Assembly (NCBI GenBank): GCA_002081555.1
Contig: MZNV01000033.1
Location: forward strand, 23,598 to 87,597
Origin: Protostelium mycophagum
Lineage: Eukaryota > Evosea > Variosea > Protosteliida > Protosteliaceae
DNA length: 64,000 nucleotides
Direction: 5' to 3'
The notes below the pieces were generated by a model, which had not been told where the DNA came from, ran no database searches, and saw nothing but the letters and a program-made list of their open reading frames with translations. The position numbers and the translations under genes were made by a program. Of this stretch, positions 12,501 to 27,500 are shown in pieces; position 1 is the stretch's first letter, and every line of letters begins with the position of its first letter.

Positions 12501-15500
12501 GATGGATATAGTGTTCACACCAGTTGTAGAGATGGAATTGGATGTACCATTGAGGTTTACACCAGAAACAAGGAGACTACCGCCATTTGTGTCGGTGAGG
12601 GTCACATTATTGTTAAACGTGCTGTTTGATATTGTCAAGTTGTTTGTTCCAATGGCCGTGATGATGGTCTGGCCGCTCGTTCCGGTAGTCATTCCGTTGA
12701 TAGTGGCTGTTCCAGTGGTGTTGGTGAAATTCAATGTGTTGTTTCCATTGGCTGCTCCACTGTTTGTGATTGTGATGTTAACAACATTGTCGGCATTCAC
12801 TATAGCTGACCCAGTAGTGGTTTGGGTGTTGGTAACAACAACAGATCCATCACCATTGAAGTTAAGGGAGCTTCCATTATTGAATGTGACACCAGTCAAT
12901 AGAGTGTTGCCAGTGTTGCATATGCTTATATTTCCTAAGGTATTGATAAACGTGACACCATTCAAGTTGACAGAAGAATCATTGTTGAATACGATTGCTC
13001 CACTGCCACTATTGAATATGACTTGGGTGAGATTGGCGCTTCCACCGTTTGTATTGGATATTGCAGGAGCAATGCTGTTGTTGAAGCTTCCTCCAATGAT
13101 GGTGAGGGATTCCACGCCGTTGGAAACTATTGCGCTGTTGGTGAAAGTAGTGTTGGATATTGTGACTGGAGTGGCATCATCTAGATTCAGAGGGCTGTTT
13201 GATACACTACTTCCGGAGATAACTACAGCACCAGGCCCGTTCAAGTCTATGATCGTTCCATTGAGAGTAGATTCCACAATGCTGACACTGGCATTATTGG
13301 CAGTGAGACTTCCGCCCTGACTGTTGACTCCGTTCAACAGAAGACTTCCGCTGTTACTGATTGAGACGTTGGCGTTGACGAGGTTGTCGTTTGTCAATGT
13401 CAGGTTGTTGACATTTACGCCAATGATGCTTGTCTGTGTGGTGGAATTGGAGATTAACCCAGATATGACAGCAGTACCTAATCAATCATCAACCTTCTTC
13501 TTTCACTAAGAACAACTCACCGCCAATGTTGCTGAAGCCTAAGTTATTGCTTCCAGTTGCTGAACCACTGTTTGTAATGGTGACAGATCCGGCAATATCA
13601 ACGGCTGATATTGAAGCATTTCCTGTGGTTGTGACACCAGATACAGATACATTGTTGCCTCCTTGAAAGTTGAGAGCACTTCCGTTCTCAAAGTTGGTAG
13701 ATGAGACAGATGTTGCGCCACTGTTGATGATTGTAATGTTGCCGAATGTGTTGACGAAGGTGACTTCGGTCACGGTGACGCTTGTATCATTATTGAAATA
13801 CAAAGATCCGCTGCTGCCACCACTCAGATTGACAGATGACAAGGTTGTAGGCCCGGAGTTTGTAACAGAAATGCTGGGGGCTGACATATCATTGTTGACA
13901 GAGGTATAAGTGATACTGGTGGATGTACCTCCGTTGACTGAAATGCCGTTGTTATTGAATACACTTCCATTGACAGATACAACTCCACCGTTGTTAATCA
14001 CCAGCCCATTGCTCTGAATATTGTTTACATTGGTTGTTCCGGCGTTACTTATTGTAGCAAATGTTATGTTGGATGATACCAAAGCTACAACTCCTGCAGT
14101 GTTGTACACAGTAAGAGATCCGGTAGTGATGTTGGTATTTGTCACAGATAAGCTGCCTGCACCATTCGAATTGACGACGCCTACCGTGGATCCAGAGATG
14201 GAAGTAGTTCCAGAGTTGATAAAAGTAAGGTTGCCGTCGGCATCTACAATGTTACTGAAGCTTGATGTGCTCGCTTCATTCACAGTCGATGTCAGGTTAC
14301 TTCCAGAGAAACCAGTGACAGTGACGTTATTCACTCTTTCGGTATTCAGGGAAGCCCCAGAGGTGGCCGTCACTCCTGAAATAACAAGTGTGTTGGAATA
14401 AGAGTCTGAGATGGTTGCTGGGGTGTTGGTGAAGTTCAGAACACTGAGGACAACGCTGTTAGAATTGTTGAAGCTCAAGTTACCACTGTTTCCTCCCAAG
14501 AAGGTTGTGCCGGAGATGACCACATTATTGACACCGTTAACTGTTGTACCGGCATTTTGAATTGTATCAGATGTCATAGTCAAGTTCGAGATTGAAGTGT
14601 AAGAAGTGGAAGTGCCGAGTAGATTGGAACCGATGATATTGACGTCGGAGATGTTGTTGGTTGTCAGACTACCTCCGTACGCCGTGACTCCACTGATCAG
14701 GAGAGAATCTCCGGAGTTAGCAGATATGGTGGCATTATACAGAGTATCTCCCGAGAGGGTCAGATTGTTGACATTATTTGATTGGATGGACACAGTTCCG
14801 CTAGCAGGTGAAGTTGCACCATTGTATGAAGCTCCGCCTATAGCTTGTAAGTTTCATTTTTGGTGAGCAACAAATACGTACCACTAAGATCTGAGAAGCT
14901 GATAGATGTATTTGAGGTAGATGAACCACTGTTAGTGATCGTCGCCGTTCCTCCATTTACAACAGAAATAGTGGAGGTGCCAGATGTAATGGCAGAAGAG
15001 ACAGTAACTGTAGTGATGCCATTGAAATTGAGCGAATAGCTGTTATTACCGAATGTGCTTGATGCCAATGACGCTAAGTCAGAGTTCGTGATTGTGACAT
15101 TGGCAAAAGTGTTGGTGAAAACTAGGCCAGAAAGCGAGACCGATCCGTCATTAGAAAAGAGGAGAGACCCGCTCATGTTTCCATTCAGCGCCACTGTGTT
15201 GAGCGAAACGCTTCCAGAGTTTAAGATAGATACTCCGGGGGCAGAAGGGTCATTGTTGACGGTTGAATAGGCAAAGGAAGTGGAGGTAGATCCAGAAACG
15301 GATAGCCCGCCATTGTTCAAGGTCGATCCATTGACGCTAACTAGTCCACCGCTTGTGATGGAGAGACCAGCGTTCATTGTAGAGGTTGATACTGTTACAC
15401 TTGCAGTATTGGACAAAGTGGCAAGAGAATTGATTGTGGTATTCGCGATTCCAACGGATGAAGTAGCATTGACAATCAAAGTCTCTGCGATATTGCTTCC

Positions 15501-18500
15501 GCTGATTGACAGAGCACCACTGTCGGTAATATTGACATTTCCGAAGTTGGAGTTTCTCAGCGTCAAAGAGCCAGAGCCAATAGCTGACAGTGATGAACTG
15601 TTTTGAATCAATTATTGGAGGTTTATGTGCTACTACTCACGTTCCAGCATTTACGTTGTTGATGAAGGAAGGTGTGGGTCCGTTCAATATGAGAGTATTG
15701 CCGCTGCCAAGTGTGGAGCTACTAATGTTTGCGCTTCCTCCATTAAATGTGAATGACACATTTGTTGCAGTGTTGAGATTATTGGCATTTGCAGATGTGC
15801 AACCGGAGGCGGTGACGACACTGTTTGGTCCAATAGAGCCAGAGAGAATGACTGCGGATATCCCAGTGATATTCAATTGAGAAGAGGCAGGAAGAGTGAT
15901 TCCGGTGATATTGAGCGCTCCAGCATTTGAAAGTTGTACACTTTGGGGAGTAAATATGGCTGATTGAATGTTATGCAGATAAACTTACCTTGGGTTAATG
16001 CCTGTCACTGTGATGCCACTCAGAGATGCTGTGCTTGTATTGTTCATTGACACAGGTCCGGTTACAGAAGAGAAGGAGAGAGAGACGTGAGATGAATTGG
16101 TGATAGATGTAACTCCCAAATTGCTTGTTGTGGCAGTAATTGATGTTGCGCCAGTGACAGTAGTAGAGGCCAATGTACTTCCGCTGATATTAGCTGGTCC
16201 ATTAATATATGTAGCACCAACTGTACTTCCGGACATGGTAGTAGATCCTCCAGTAATGCTCAGAGACATACTGCCTATAGTAGATCCACTGACATTGATG
16301 GCGGCTGATCCATAGGACGTGATGGAAGAGCTGCTTGACGAGCTGAGACCAGTAATATTGATTAATGTCTCGACGTTGTTGAAAGTAAGTCCAGCTCCCG
16401 TGATTGTGGTCGAACCAGTGAGAGAAATGCTCTTCCCACCATTATCTACGAGATCTTTCATAGTGGTGGATGTGACAGTTGATGTTGTCACATTATTCAA
16501 AGTGATAGAGCCGGTAGAAAATACGCTGTTGGTCACCGTCAAAGCAGAGACATTGGTGGCCGTCAGAGAATTCCCTGTGACTGAACTAACCGCGGCATTG
16601 GCATTATTGACAAGTACAATAGCAGTGGAGGCGAAAGCATCGCCGCTGAGCGAGACAGTATTAGAGCCAGAGATGGAAACTGTTCCGGCACCTGATCCAG
16701 AGAGATTGTTGATAGTAACAGAACCTACACCAGAGGAGGTGATTACTGGGGAGCCTACTATAGATCCACCATTCACAATTAATGAAGATCCTCCATTGAC
16801 AGATAGCGATTGGATGCCACTGTTTGTGATATTCATGGTACTCGTGGTTCCAAAGTTTCCAGAGAGATTGAGGTTTGCATTTCCTACAGATGAAATACTG
16901 GCAGTTGTTCCGACATTTGCTGTGGTATTGATATTCACATTCGTCAATCCAGACAAGGATACCACACAAGTACCAGATGCGAGAGTACCACCGCTGATTA
17001 TGGCAGTCTGTCCACCAACAGCGCTGATATTCTGAATTATGTTGTTGGTCAATAGCAAAGTGGAGACATTATTGCATATGAGTGATGAACCAGCCAAATT
17101 ACTGTTCACAACAGATGGAGTACTGGTGTTGTTCAGATACACAGAGGATCCTGTACCAAAGGAGCAGTTGTTCATCGAAATGTTTCCGAGATTATTGCCG
17201 TTGATGATGTCATTTCCAGCGCCCCAGAAGTTGGTCATATTGACACTGGCCAGCCCGTTTAGGTTCAGAATTCCCCCCGTATTCTGATTGACATTGACAA
17301 GAGAGGTATTGGGCCCATTAAGATTCATGTTGGTGAAGGAAACTCCGTTGAGTACGCTAGCAGAGTTGAGAGTGGTCATTCCAGACAAAGAACCTCCGTT
17401 CAGGATGGCAATTGGTGATGTCACCGTAAGAGATCCGGTATTGGAATTGCTGATACCGTTTGCCTGGAAGGTTGAGCTTCCAATCGTCAATGAGGCAGAC
17501 CCAAAAGAGGATCCGGTCAAAGTGACATTGGTGGCGCCATTCGCATTGAAGCCAAGAGATCCTCCAGAAACAGTGAAAGAAGAAACATTGATCACCGCGT
17601 CGTTAGTCAGGGTGATATTGTTGATTCCTCCCGTGATTTGGTTGTTTGATAATGTTGTAGTGCTGGCGCCATTGACAGTAATCCTGCTGCTAGATTGAGA
17701 GACACCAGAGATGGAGACGGAAGGTGTTCCAGTGATTGAAATCGTGCTAGTATCTACAGTTCCAGCTGTCTGAGTGAAGCTGGCGGACTGAGTGACTGTG
17801 ACTGTGCTTCCTGACACGGTGTTGGGTGCGAATGTCACAACTCCAGAATTAGTTGCGGTTACTCCGGTGTTGGAAAATGTTGTTCCAGAAACAGAGAGTG
17901 AGCCTGAATTCATGAAGGTAGCTTGTGATCCAGAAATGTATGCTCCACCGTTTACGGTCACTACACCGGTACCGTTGACATTTATGTTGGATCCATAATT
18001 GTTGATGTTCTTGAGAGAAGCAGTAGAAGCACCGTTGATGTACACGTTGGAAGAGTTGGCAAGTGTACAAGCTTCGAAATATACATTAGCTGAGCCATTC
18101 ACGTTCACAGTTGATCCGTTGACATACACCCCGTATATCATGAAATTGGTGCTGTTGTAGATGTTTACGTAGGATCCGTTTGTCATCCGCCCTCCGTTGA
18201 TCGCGAAAGATGGTACTCCGATTGCAGTGATGGTTCCGTTGTTCGTGTAGACGTTGTTCATCAAGATGTTGGGGGAATTAGTAAATGTTATTGCCCTTGA
18301 GATGATGTTTGTGTTATTGATCTGCAAAGTCTGTCCACCGATGTTTGTGATCGCCTGCGCGGCAATCTGATCATCTTTCAGCACGCTGAATGCGACATTT
18401 GCCATGGACAAGGTAGAACTTCCTCCAAGAGTATCTCCTGCAGCATAGAACAAATTGACGTTGCTGACAGTGAGGTTGACGTTGGTCAGAGTGGTATTTG

Positions 18501-21500
18501 TGAGGTAGAAGGACCCGGTATTAGATACTGTCAGAGCGGCCAAGCTGCTATCTACAACAGAACTGTATCCAATTGTAGCAGTATTGCATCCAGCAATATT
18601 AATATTGCCAGTGTTGGATTGCATGGTATTTGAGCTGAGTGTGACATTGGTGATATTCTGGAAGTTGAGTGATCCGTTGCCGAAGTTGGAATTTGTGAAG
18701 GTCAAAGTGGTCATATTCGTGATGAAAACATTGGCGCTGTTGGTGATCAAATTACTCAAGATACCAGCAGCCCCAGTGATCCCTGGTGAAGACATGCTGA
18801 TGGACATAGTATTCGCCTTCATTCCGTTGAAAGTGAAGGATGATTGTGTTGCAGAGGCAATAAGAGCACCCATCACAGTGTTATTGTAAAATGTTGTGAC
18901 GCCACTCATTGACGAGCTCGTCACATTTAAGCTAGAGTTGTACAGATTGCCTGAGAAAGCGACCGATCCGTCATTGTTCAATATATTTGTGGAAGGGCCA
19001 GTGAAGGTGTTATTGATCACATTGAAGGTCTGAGAGGACTGAACATTGAAGGTTGTTGGACCAAAAGTATTGCCAAAGAAAGAGGCTGAAACACCGGATA
19101 CGGTCGAGGAGGATGCTCCCACAAAAGTGTTGTTGTTCAAACTCAGAGAAGACACATTTGGACCAGACGCAGCTAAGGCATTTGTACCATTGAATGTGTT
19201 GCTGTTGAATAGAGCAGTTGTGTTGATGAGCGTCTGTGAGGCTAATCCACCGATAGTGTTCTGGAATATATTGAGGGCAGGTACTGCATTGGCGCTGATT
19301 ACGTTCTGGCCGACAAAGACATTGCCAGACACTGTGGCAGTGTTTCCGTTAGTAAAAGCGACACTTGTCGAAGTTCCACTGAATGTATTTCCTGAGACCG
19401 TGACATTGGTTACATCATTGAAATTGATGGCTGTTGTGCCATTGCTGAAAGTAACCTTTGTCACTGTGACAGATGCTCCGCCGGATGTAATAATTCCAGA
19501 CAGGGTTCCGCCAGAGATTGAAACATTTCCGCAGGATGTCAGACTTGGAATGCTTTTTGGAATCATTGTGTTGATCAAGGCCAAATTATTGTCGTTCTTG
19601 AAGATGTAGTTGCCTGTGATGGCAGTGAAGTTGGAGTTGACCACTGTCACATTACCAGATTGCTCAATGTCCAAATTGATCTGATTTCCGCCGCTGCTCA
19701 CTTGTGACAGAAGAACGTTTGGTACGCTCATAACCACGAGGTTGTTTGTAGAAACTGTGCGACCATTGTTCACCGCCAAGCGAGAAATAGACACTTGCGA
19801 AGAAGCGTTTCCGTAAACTGTGATGCTTGTTCCCAGCTGGTTGCTACTAGTGATGTTGGTGTTGGCACAGTTTGTGATCAGCAAAGTAGAACTATCCAAA
19901 GTGGAGCTCTGAACTGAGAAGGACGAGGAATTATTGGAGGTGAATGAAGTGCCATTGGTGATGGAGTTGGAAATGCTGACAGTTGCAAGTGTAGATGTCA
20001 CATTGCTGTTCAAAAAAGTCGCTCCGTTGATGGTCATCATACAAGTGTTGGAGGTGATTGAGCTGCTTGATATTGAACCAGTGAAAGTCGCAGACCCAGA
20101 GTTGAGAGCGAAGTTTCCACCCACAGATAATGCAGGGGAAGCCCCTCCCATAAATGTACCACCAAGGAGCCCATTGACTGTCGCAGTACTTCCTGATACA
20201 GACAGAGTGGCACCATTAACAATGGAGCAGCCATTCAGATTGGCGGTGCCTCCATTGATTGTGTATGAATTGAACGTCGTTCCAGAAGCGGTGAGAGACC
20301 CAACATTAGTGGAAGTTCCAGAGAGTAGCACGCTACCAGTGATCGTTGCTGTGGAGGCTCCGTTGATATTCATTGGTAAGGTGGATCCTGTCACAGAGGC
20401 GGTGGTGGGATTGTTCAATATCGCAGATGTGGATGCCAAGAAATTACAGTTGTTGATGTTAACAGTGGGCACTGAAGTAGTCTGTAATGTGGTAGATCCA
20501 CCGCCAGAAGAGGTGACATTTTGGAGTGTCAGTGTGGGGAAGTTGTTGAAATTCAGAGTGTTCGTTCCAGTGGAGAGAGAAGAATCTTGTACCGTGGTGC
20601 TTGTGCCTCCAGTAACAGAAAGGGCTTGCAATACCATATTGTTGTTAATTGCCAAATTTCCAGCATTGTTGAACGTGTATTGACTTGAGGCAACTCGGGT
20701 GTTGCTAAGTGTTGTTGTGGTGGCGTTGGTCACAGATGCGCTGATGGAACTGCCGATCAAGGCGGATAGAGAAGTTGTGGGCACATTTCTGATGCTCAAA
20801 GAACCAGTGAAAGTAGTACCAGACACTGAAATAGATGTAGTAGCTGTACTTCCCACTGCTCCACCATTGACGGTAAGGCCTCCCAGGGATCCGCCAGTGA
20901 TGGTAGCAGAGCCCAAATTAGTAATGCTCATGGAGCCTGAAGTCGCTCCATTTATGGTCACAGAAGTGGTGTTGAAGAGCGAAGAAGTTCCGAGATTTCC
21001 CCCGATGACAGATACAGTGCTATCCGTGCTAAGGCTTGTTGCCGCATATGAAGAAGATGAAATGGTTGCTGTGTTGCACGAAGTTACAGACAGGGCAGTA
21101 TTGGTTGTAGTAACACCAATGGAGTTGAATGTATTGGACCCAGTCACAGATAGGGTGGATGATCCGGTGGATTGGCTAAGCCCAGAGACAGTCACGGTGT
21201 TCACATTGTTTGCAGATACTGCGAAATTTCCGCTGGCGATCTGTCCGTTATTGATTGTGAGTGAAGCTCCACCATTGACAGTCAGAGTGCCGATTGTGTT
21301 GGAATTGAAGACAGTAGATCCGGTGGTGGCAGTGATCGTGGTAGATGCACCGGCAAGATTGCTCGAAGAAATAACTATGTTGGTGATGTTATTGGTTATA
21401 ATTGATCCAGCAGAGCCAGTGACACCACTGAAATACAGATTTGTGGTGTTGGTAAAGGAGATCGGAGAGAGGGGTCCGGATTTGGTGACGGAGACCAGAG

Positions 21501-24500
21501 TGGTGTTTAGACCGCCCACAACCGAAAGAGTCTGTATAGAAGACCCAGTGAGGAGGTTTGTGCTTGTGGGTGAATTATTGAATGTCACTGACCCAGTGAA
21601 ACTGCCGCCATTCAATATGACCGATCCTGTGTTTGTAGCAGTAACACTTCCTCCAATGGAAAGGTTGTTGGCGGTCAAAGTGTTGGAACCAGTTGTTTGG
21701 ATGTTGATTGTAGATGAGAGAACGGCAGAATTGAAAGTCACGGATGGCACGGAGAAGGTGGAGATGAGAGCATTATTACCGTTCAAGCCAAAAGTCGCGG
21801 AGGTACCACCAGATACAGAAAATGTATTGTTCGCACCACTTGCACCAATCAAGAATACGGCTCCGACTGTGACCACTCCACTGTTGATGATCGATACAGC
21901 AGTAGATCTCTGATTCATATTTGTTGTCACAGAGGAGGCCCCTGACACTGCGATACTACTGCTATCATAGGTTGCGGTAGTACTGAAAGATCCAATGCCA
22001 GCATTGATGGTGCAGTTCTGAAACATCCCGGCCAGAGAATTTGCAGTGTTCAAAGTGAATATGTCGTTGGCGAAAGCGCTGGTGCTTGAAGTAGTGAAAG
22101 ATGTGGCAGAGGACACTGCGAATGTGGCATTATTGATGGCTCCTCCGGTAATTTGTATTATTCCGGCATTGGCAGAAATACTGCCCAAAGTGAAGTTCGT
22201 GGCAGACAGGGCAGTGTTGGCAGTGTTCACAAAAGAGAAAGCGTTGTTGCTGAATGTGCATCCATTGAGGTTCAAATTTGTAGCACTGTTGACGGAGAAG
22301 GTGCTAGCTGCTGCGGAAATGCTGTTCAGGATCACTGTGGGGACGGATGTCATCGTGAAATTGTCATTTGCTATACTTCCACCAGTAATAGTCAATGTCT
22401 GACCGCCTAAAAAAGATTACTCTTTGCCATAAGAATTATAGATTTAGATTTCTCACCAGTAGCGGAGAAGACCTGCGAACCAGAGCTGAAGGCCAGATTG
22501 GTTACTGAAGTTGTTGTGACGTTATTCAATTTTACACTGCCTTGAGACCCTTGAATAGTGCCGCCACTTACTACAAAAGAACTAGTGCTGTTGGCAAACA
22601 CAGCCACATTAGTCAATGTGCTGCCCGACAACGTAAGGATATTCTGGTTGAGGGAGTTCATCATTCCGGTAGTAGAGTCTGTGATCGTGCTGCCAGTAAT
22701 TGTCGCCGCTCCAGAGTTGAAATTGTACAATCCTCCATTAGAAATTATTGTGGACGCACTCAAAGTGAAACTGGAAGCTGTATTCGTGGTGATGTTAACT
22801 GCACCAGAGATCGTATTGCTGCTTAGAGAAGATGCACTGCCCGTTGCCCCGAATATAAATCCGTTGTTAGCAGTTAATCCATTCAAAGTAAGTGTGGAAC
22901 CACTGTTGATGGCGAAAGTAGTCGCTCCATTACAGGTAGCTGTTGTGATAATTGCGGTTGCAGAGTTCAAAGTGATGGAAGAGGTGCTTGAGAAAGTGGG
23001 GGAGATAAGCGTCAAATTGGCAGTGTCTGTTCCAGTGATACTGGCGCCCGCTCCGAAAGTTGTGCTGGACACCCCTGTACTTCCTCCCACCACTGACAAG
23101 CGCGATGAACTACCACCGAAAACGCTGACTGTGGACGATGTGGCCATTATCGGTCCCAAATTGCTGTTGCTGATCACGGCAGAGCTGACAGTGCTGATGG
23201 ATGTGATCGGGGATCCAGATATGGCACTGAGAGTCAGGGAGTTGGCTCCATTGAAAGACAGTGTTGAAGAGGGGTTGAATGTTGAAGCGTTGACTGTCAC
23301 CACAGAATAATTGATGGTAACTGCACTGGTACCATTGGTTACTGATAATCCGGATGCGACTACAGAAGCAGAGTTGCTCACAGTTAACCCGTTGGTATTA
23401 GAAAGAAGTAATCCTAAGATGGAGACAAAAGAAGTGGCTTGAGATACGGTGATGGTGGATCCTTGTTGTGTGTTGTTAGATAGGGTGACAGAGGGCACAT
23501 TGTTAACATTAACAGTGGAGCTATCCACGATCAAGCCAGCACCGGTGAATGAGGATCCACTAGGTGCGGAGAAAGTGCTGCCCTGTGTAATATTGACGCT
23601 GTTCAGAGAGATTGTGCCTCCAGTGACAGTCACTGCAGCGGCCGATATTACAGCATTATTAGCTGTGAAGGATGTGGAAGTGGAAGCTACGAGGGTAGAG
23701 GACAGGAGACCAGTGATGGAAGTGGTAGATCCTATAGAATTGATGTATCCTCCGCTCACGCCGTTCAATTGCATATTGCCGGGTGCAGTTGAAGAGACAG
23801 AACCAAATAGAGTACAATTGGTAAGAGTGGTGGTTGCGCCAGATCCCGTGATAGTCACATTGTGTGTTCCTGTAGAAGATGCTTGTAAATTGCGGAGGTT
23901 GATGTCGCAGGAGGCCACTGTTATCAGAGAATTGACCGCAGCATTCGTTGTTCCAGTGCCGAATATTAATCCTGTTGCGGTTGAAGAGCAACCGACACCA
24001 GAGGCAGATAACTTTGATCCGAGTATATTCACAGAGGTGAGATTGAATCCTGGCACATTGATAAGGTTCACGGTAGAACTATCGATTGTTGAGGAAACGA
24101 GATTGAGATTGCTTCCAGTGATGTTTGCGACTGAGTTGCCGTCTAAATTAAGCCCATTGAGATTTAGTGTGCCCCCATTTGCGATGAAAGTGGACGTCGC
24201 ATTGAAATTGATGGAATTGCCGTTAAAAGTGGTCACACCGTTACTGGTAATGGAAGACATTGCGGTACCATTGTTCAACATCACGTTAAATATCGTGAGA
24301 AGTGTTCCTCCGGCTGCATTGATGATGACTGGAGAGGAGGATATAAGCCCTCCTATTGTGGTATTGGAGATTCCACTGGCGGTGATAATCATTGGAGCTG
24401 AGATTGTGCCTTGATATATCTGAAGACTTTGACCGCCGGTCATGCTCAGAGAGGTTGCTGTCTGTACAATATAATTGCTGAGAATGAAGTTGGGAATACT

Positions 24501-27500
24501 ATTCAAACTTATGGAACCTGAGATAGCGAGGTTGCTCCAGGACAAAGTAGTCACGTTGTTCAGTGAGGTTACCCCGATGTTTGTTGCATTGACAGAGAAT
24601 TTGTCACTATTCAGAATGGAATAAGTAGTCCCGCCCAAGCTGCTTGCTGATAGAAGCACCGATTTGGCATAATTAGCTGCAAAGGACCCCCCGGCGGTTG
24701 TTACGTTGGTGAAGAATACTGAACCGAGAGATGTGAAACTGGTGTATGTATTTCCGAATACACTGTTTGATACGAGGTGGTTCCTCGCATTTGTGGTGTT
24801 TAGATAGGTTGTTCCCGGGACATAAAGATTATCGTACATAATATCGGCGCTGATATTTCGTGCCACGATACTGACACTCGCTCCGGTGATATATGTCAAA
24901 TTGACAGCTCCAGTATTACTAAAAACCAATTGTGAGTTGGAAAAGGAGGAACCAGTGATGAAGGTTGTGGCATTTCCACCGTTCGTAAAGGTCAACACAG
25001 AATTTCCGGCAGAAAATACGACACCAGATATCACAGCCGGAGAGTTGGTGAAGACGATTGGGTTGGCTCCACCAAATGTACTTCTGAGTACATTAACCGT
25101 AGGGGTATTAGTTGCGGTCAGAGCACCACCAGTGACAACTGTCGAATGTCAATCGATCTAATAATCATCGATACGACTTACTGTTTAAGAAAAGCGATGT
25201 TGAACAAGATGTGATGATGGAAGAAGAACTACCAAAAGTAACGTTGTAAAGCATTACTGTTGCAACACTCAGACTAAGCGGGACGGAGATGTTACTGTTG
25301 AAAAATGAATTAGTCAATGAGAATCTCGCCGTGCTGCTAAATATTGATTGTACGAAGGGTTGACTGGTAGTAGAAGTTGCAGCAAAAAAATTATTGTCCA
25401 TCGTCATGGGGGAATTGGAGTTCGCAGTGTTAATGGACACAGCAGCACCCGCCCTGAAGAATTCAGTATGGTACGTGTCTAAAAATCCACTCACAAAGTA
25501 CCACTTTCGATAAAGGTTGAGTTGCTCACAGAGAGATAATCTCCCGCAGAATAATAAATATTTCTCTTATTCCCAATAAAGGAACATCCGGTGATGTTTG
25601 ATCTCCCGTAGCTGTAAATGACATAATCATTATTATTGGAGAAGACAGTATTTGATATCCGCAGCAGGGAGCTCCCGATCCCACCCATTGATATACCGCC
25701 ATAAAGATAAACTTCTGCACCAAGTTAATATTTGGTCATGCTATCTTTGGTTTCAGCGAAAATAAAGGTGGATGACATACGTCCAGTCATAGAGGTGACA
25801 GTACAATTATCCATTATAAGGGTTCCGTACGTTCGAAATGCCGAACCATATACCGTGACGCTCGAGTTAGTGAAGGTTGTTCTCAGTGTGGTGAAGGTAG
25901 TTGAAGTATCCGAATATACATGGCCTCCTGATTGAGCCGAGTTACCACTGAAGAAACTGTCTGTCACAGTCAAGATCGAGGTGGCACCATGCATGATGCC
26001 ACCGCCCCAACCGGCAGAGCAGTTTAGTACGTTTATGAACGACGCATTGACAGAACTATTCGCAAAGTTCGCCCAACCTGACTGAGTCAACTACGGATGT
26101 ACGGCACGCACTCACCGCCCCCGCTCACTGCTGTATTCCCGGAGAACGTGGAATTACTTATGGAGAAGATGACAGAGGAATCAGTATATAGACCCCCACC
26201 CATCGAAATTGCGTTTGTCGCTGTGTTGTCGAGGAAAAGACAACCACTCATACTCATATTTGCTCCAGTGATATACACTCCTCCACCTAATGACCCCACG
26301 TTATTGATGAAATTACTGTTCGTAATATTTCCAGCCCCGATATCTTGAATATATAAACCCCCTATTCTCAATCAGAAAATCAGCACGTGCCAATGAAAAT
26401 TCAATCTCTCTCATCACCTCCGAAAGTATTACCACGGGTGTTGTTGATAAAGGTGACATTGTTCATGCTCAACGATGGACATAAGAAAATCTTAGCACCA
26501 AATCCGTTAGACACAATGATTGTGTTGATAATGGTAGTCGGAGAATTTGTGATCCGTAAAGCTCCGACGGTATTGAGGTTGAAAACGGACCCCACTATCG
26601 TGGTATTACTGGCATAATCACCAACAATTACTCCAGACGTAGCGTTGTTGCTAGTAAAGACACTGTTGACCACATTGATGTATATATTGGCCCCACTGTT
26701 GAAGATAGCCCCTCCCATATTCCCTGCAGAGTTGGATGTGAATGAAGCACCAGAGATTGTGAGGTTCAGAGAAGCGCTTCCGGAAATAAGTGTAGTCCAG
26801 ATAACACCTCCGTTGTTAGTTGCAATGTTGTTGGTGAATGATGTTCCATTGATGAGAGCAACCCGTTGTCCGTTCATTTGATACATGTAAATGGCGCCTC
26901 CATTGTAAGCAGTGCATGATGTGAAAGAACCCCCATTCAACGTAATTCCAGATGAGGTGAGGTATATTCCTCCACCAGTGTTGTTGTAGAAGGTGGGGTT
27001 GTTCAAAATAAACGGTCCGTTCACACCGTATATCCCCTTGCCCGTATTTCCTATGAAAGTGACAGAGTTGAGAGTATTTTCTGTGGGTATCAGTGATCAT
27101 TCCGCGCATAAAACTTACTATCCAGTGAATACATAGCATCTCCTTTGTTGTTGATCAAGGAGCATGTATCCAAAATCCTGATAATGTCATTCTTTGCTTT
27201 CGCTGCAATAGAGATGATCGTAGCAAATTCAACTCACCGATTTCCTCCAGTAGTAGATATTGCGGCACCCTGCGGTGCACTATTTGACACAAAATTAGAA
27301 CCATAAATATAGCTGGAGATGGTCCATTGGTAGATAGCACCACCATTCGATGCTGTATTTGACGTGAAGTTACAATTGTAGATGGAAGACAGTCCCAGTG
27401 TATAAAGTGCTCCACCGTTTGATGCCGCATTATTGCCAGTAAATACGCAATAGTTAAAACTGCTTGTTCCGGACATTCTACCGGCGCCACCATTAGTGCT

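Noticed and set aside
6956-24414. Long + strand open frames, such as 20699-21913 (404 codons) and 12421-13320 (299 codons), opposite the giant receptor
   Set aside because: They lie exactly antisense to the repeat exons. Their Val/Pro/Leu/Thr-rich peptides are what Ser/Thr/Asn codons give on the other strand. No starts, splice pattern or domains of their own.
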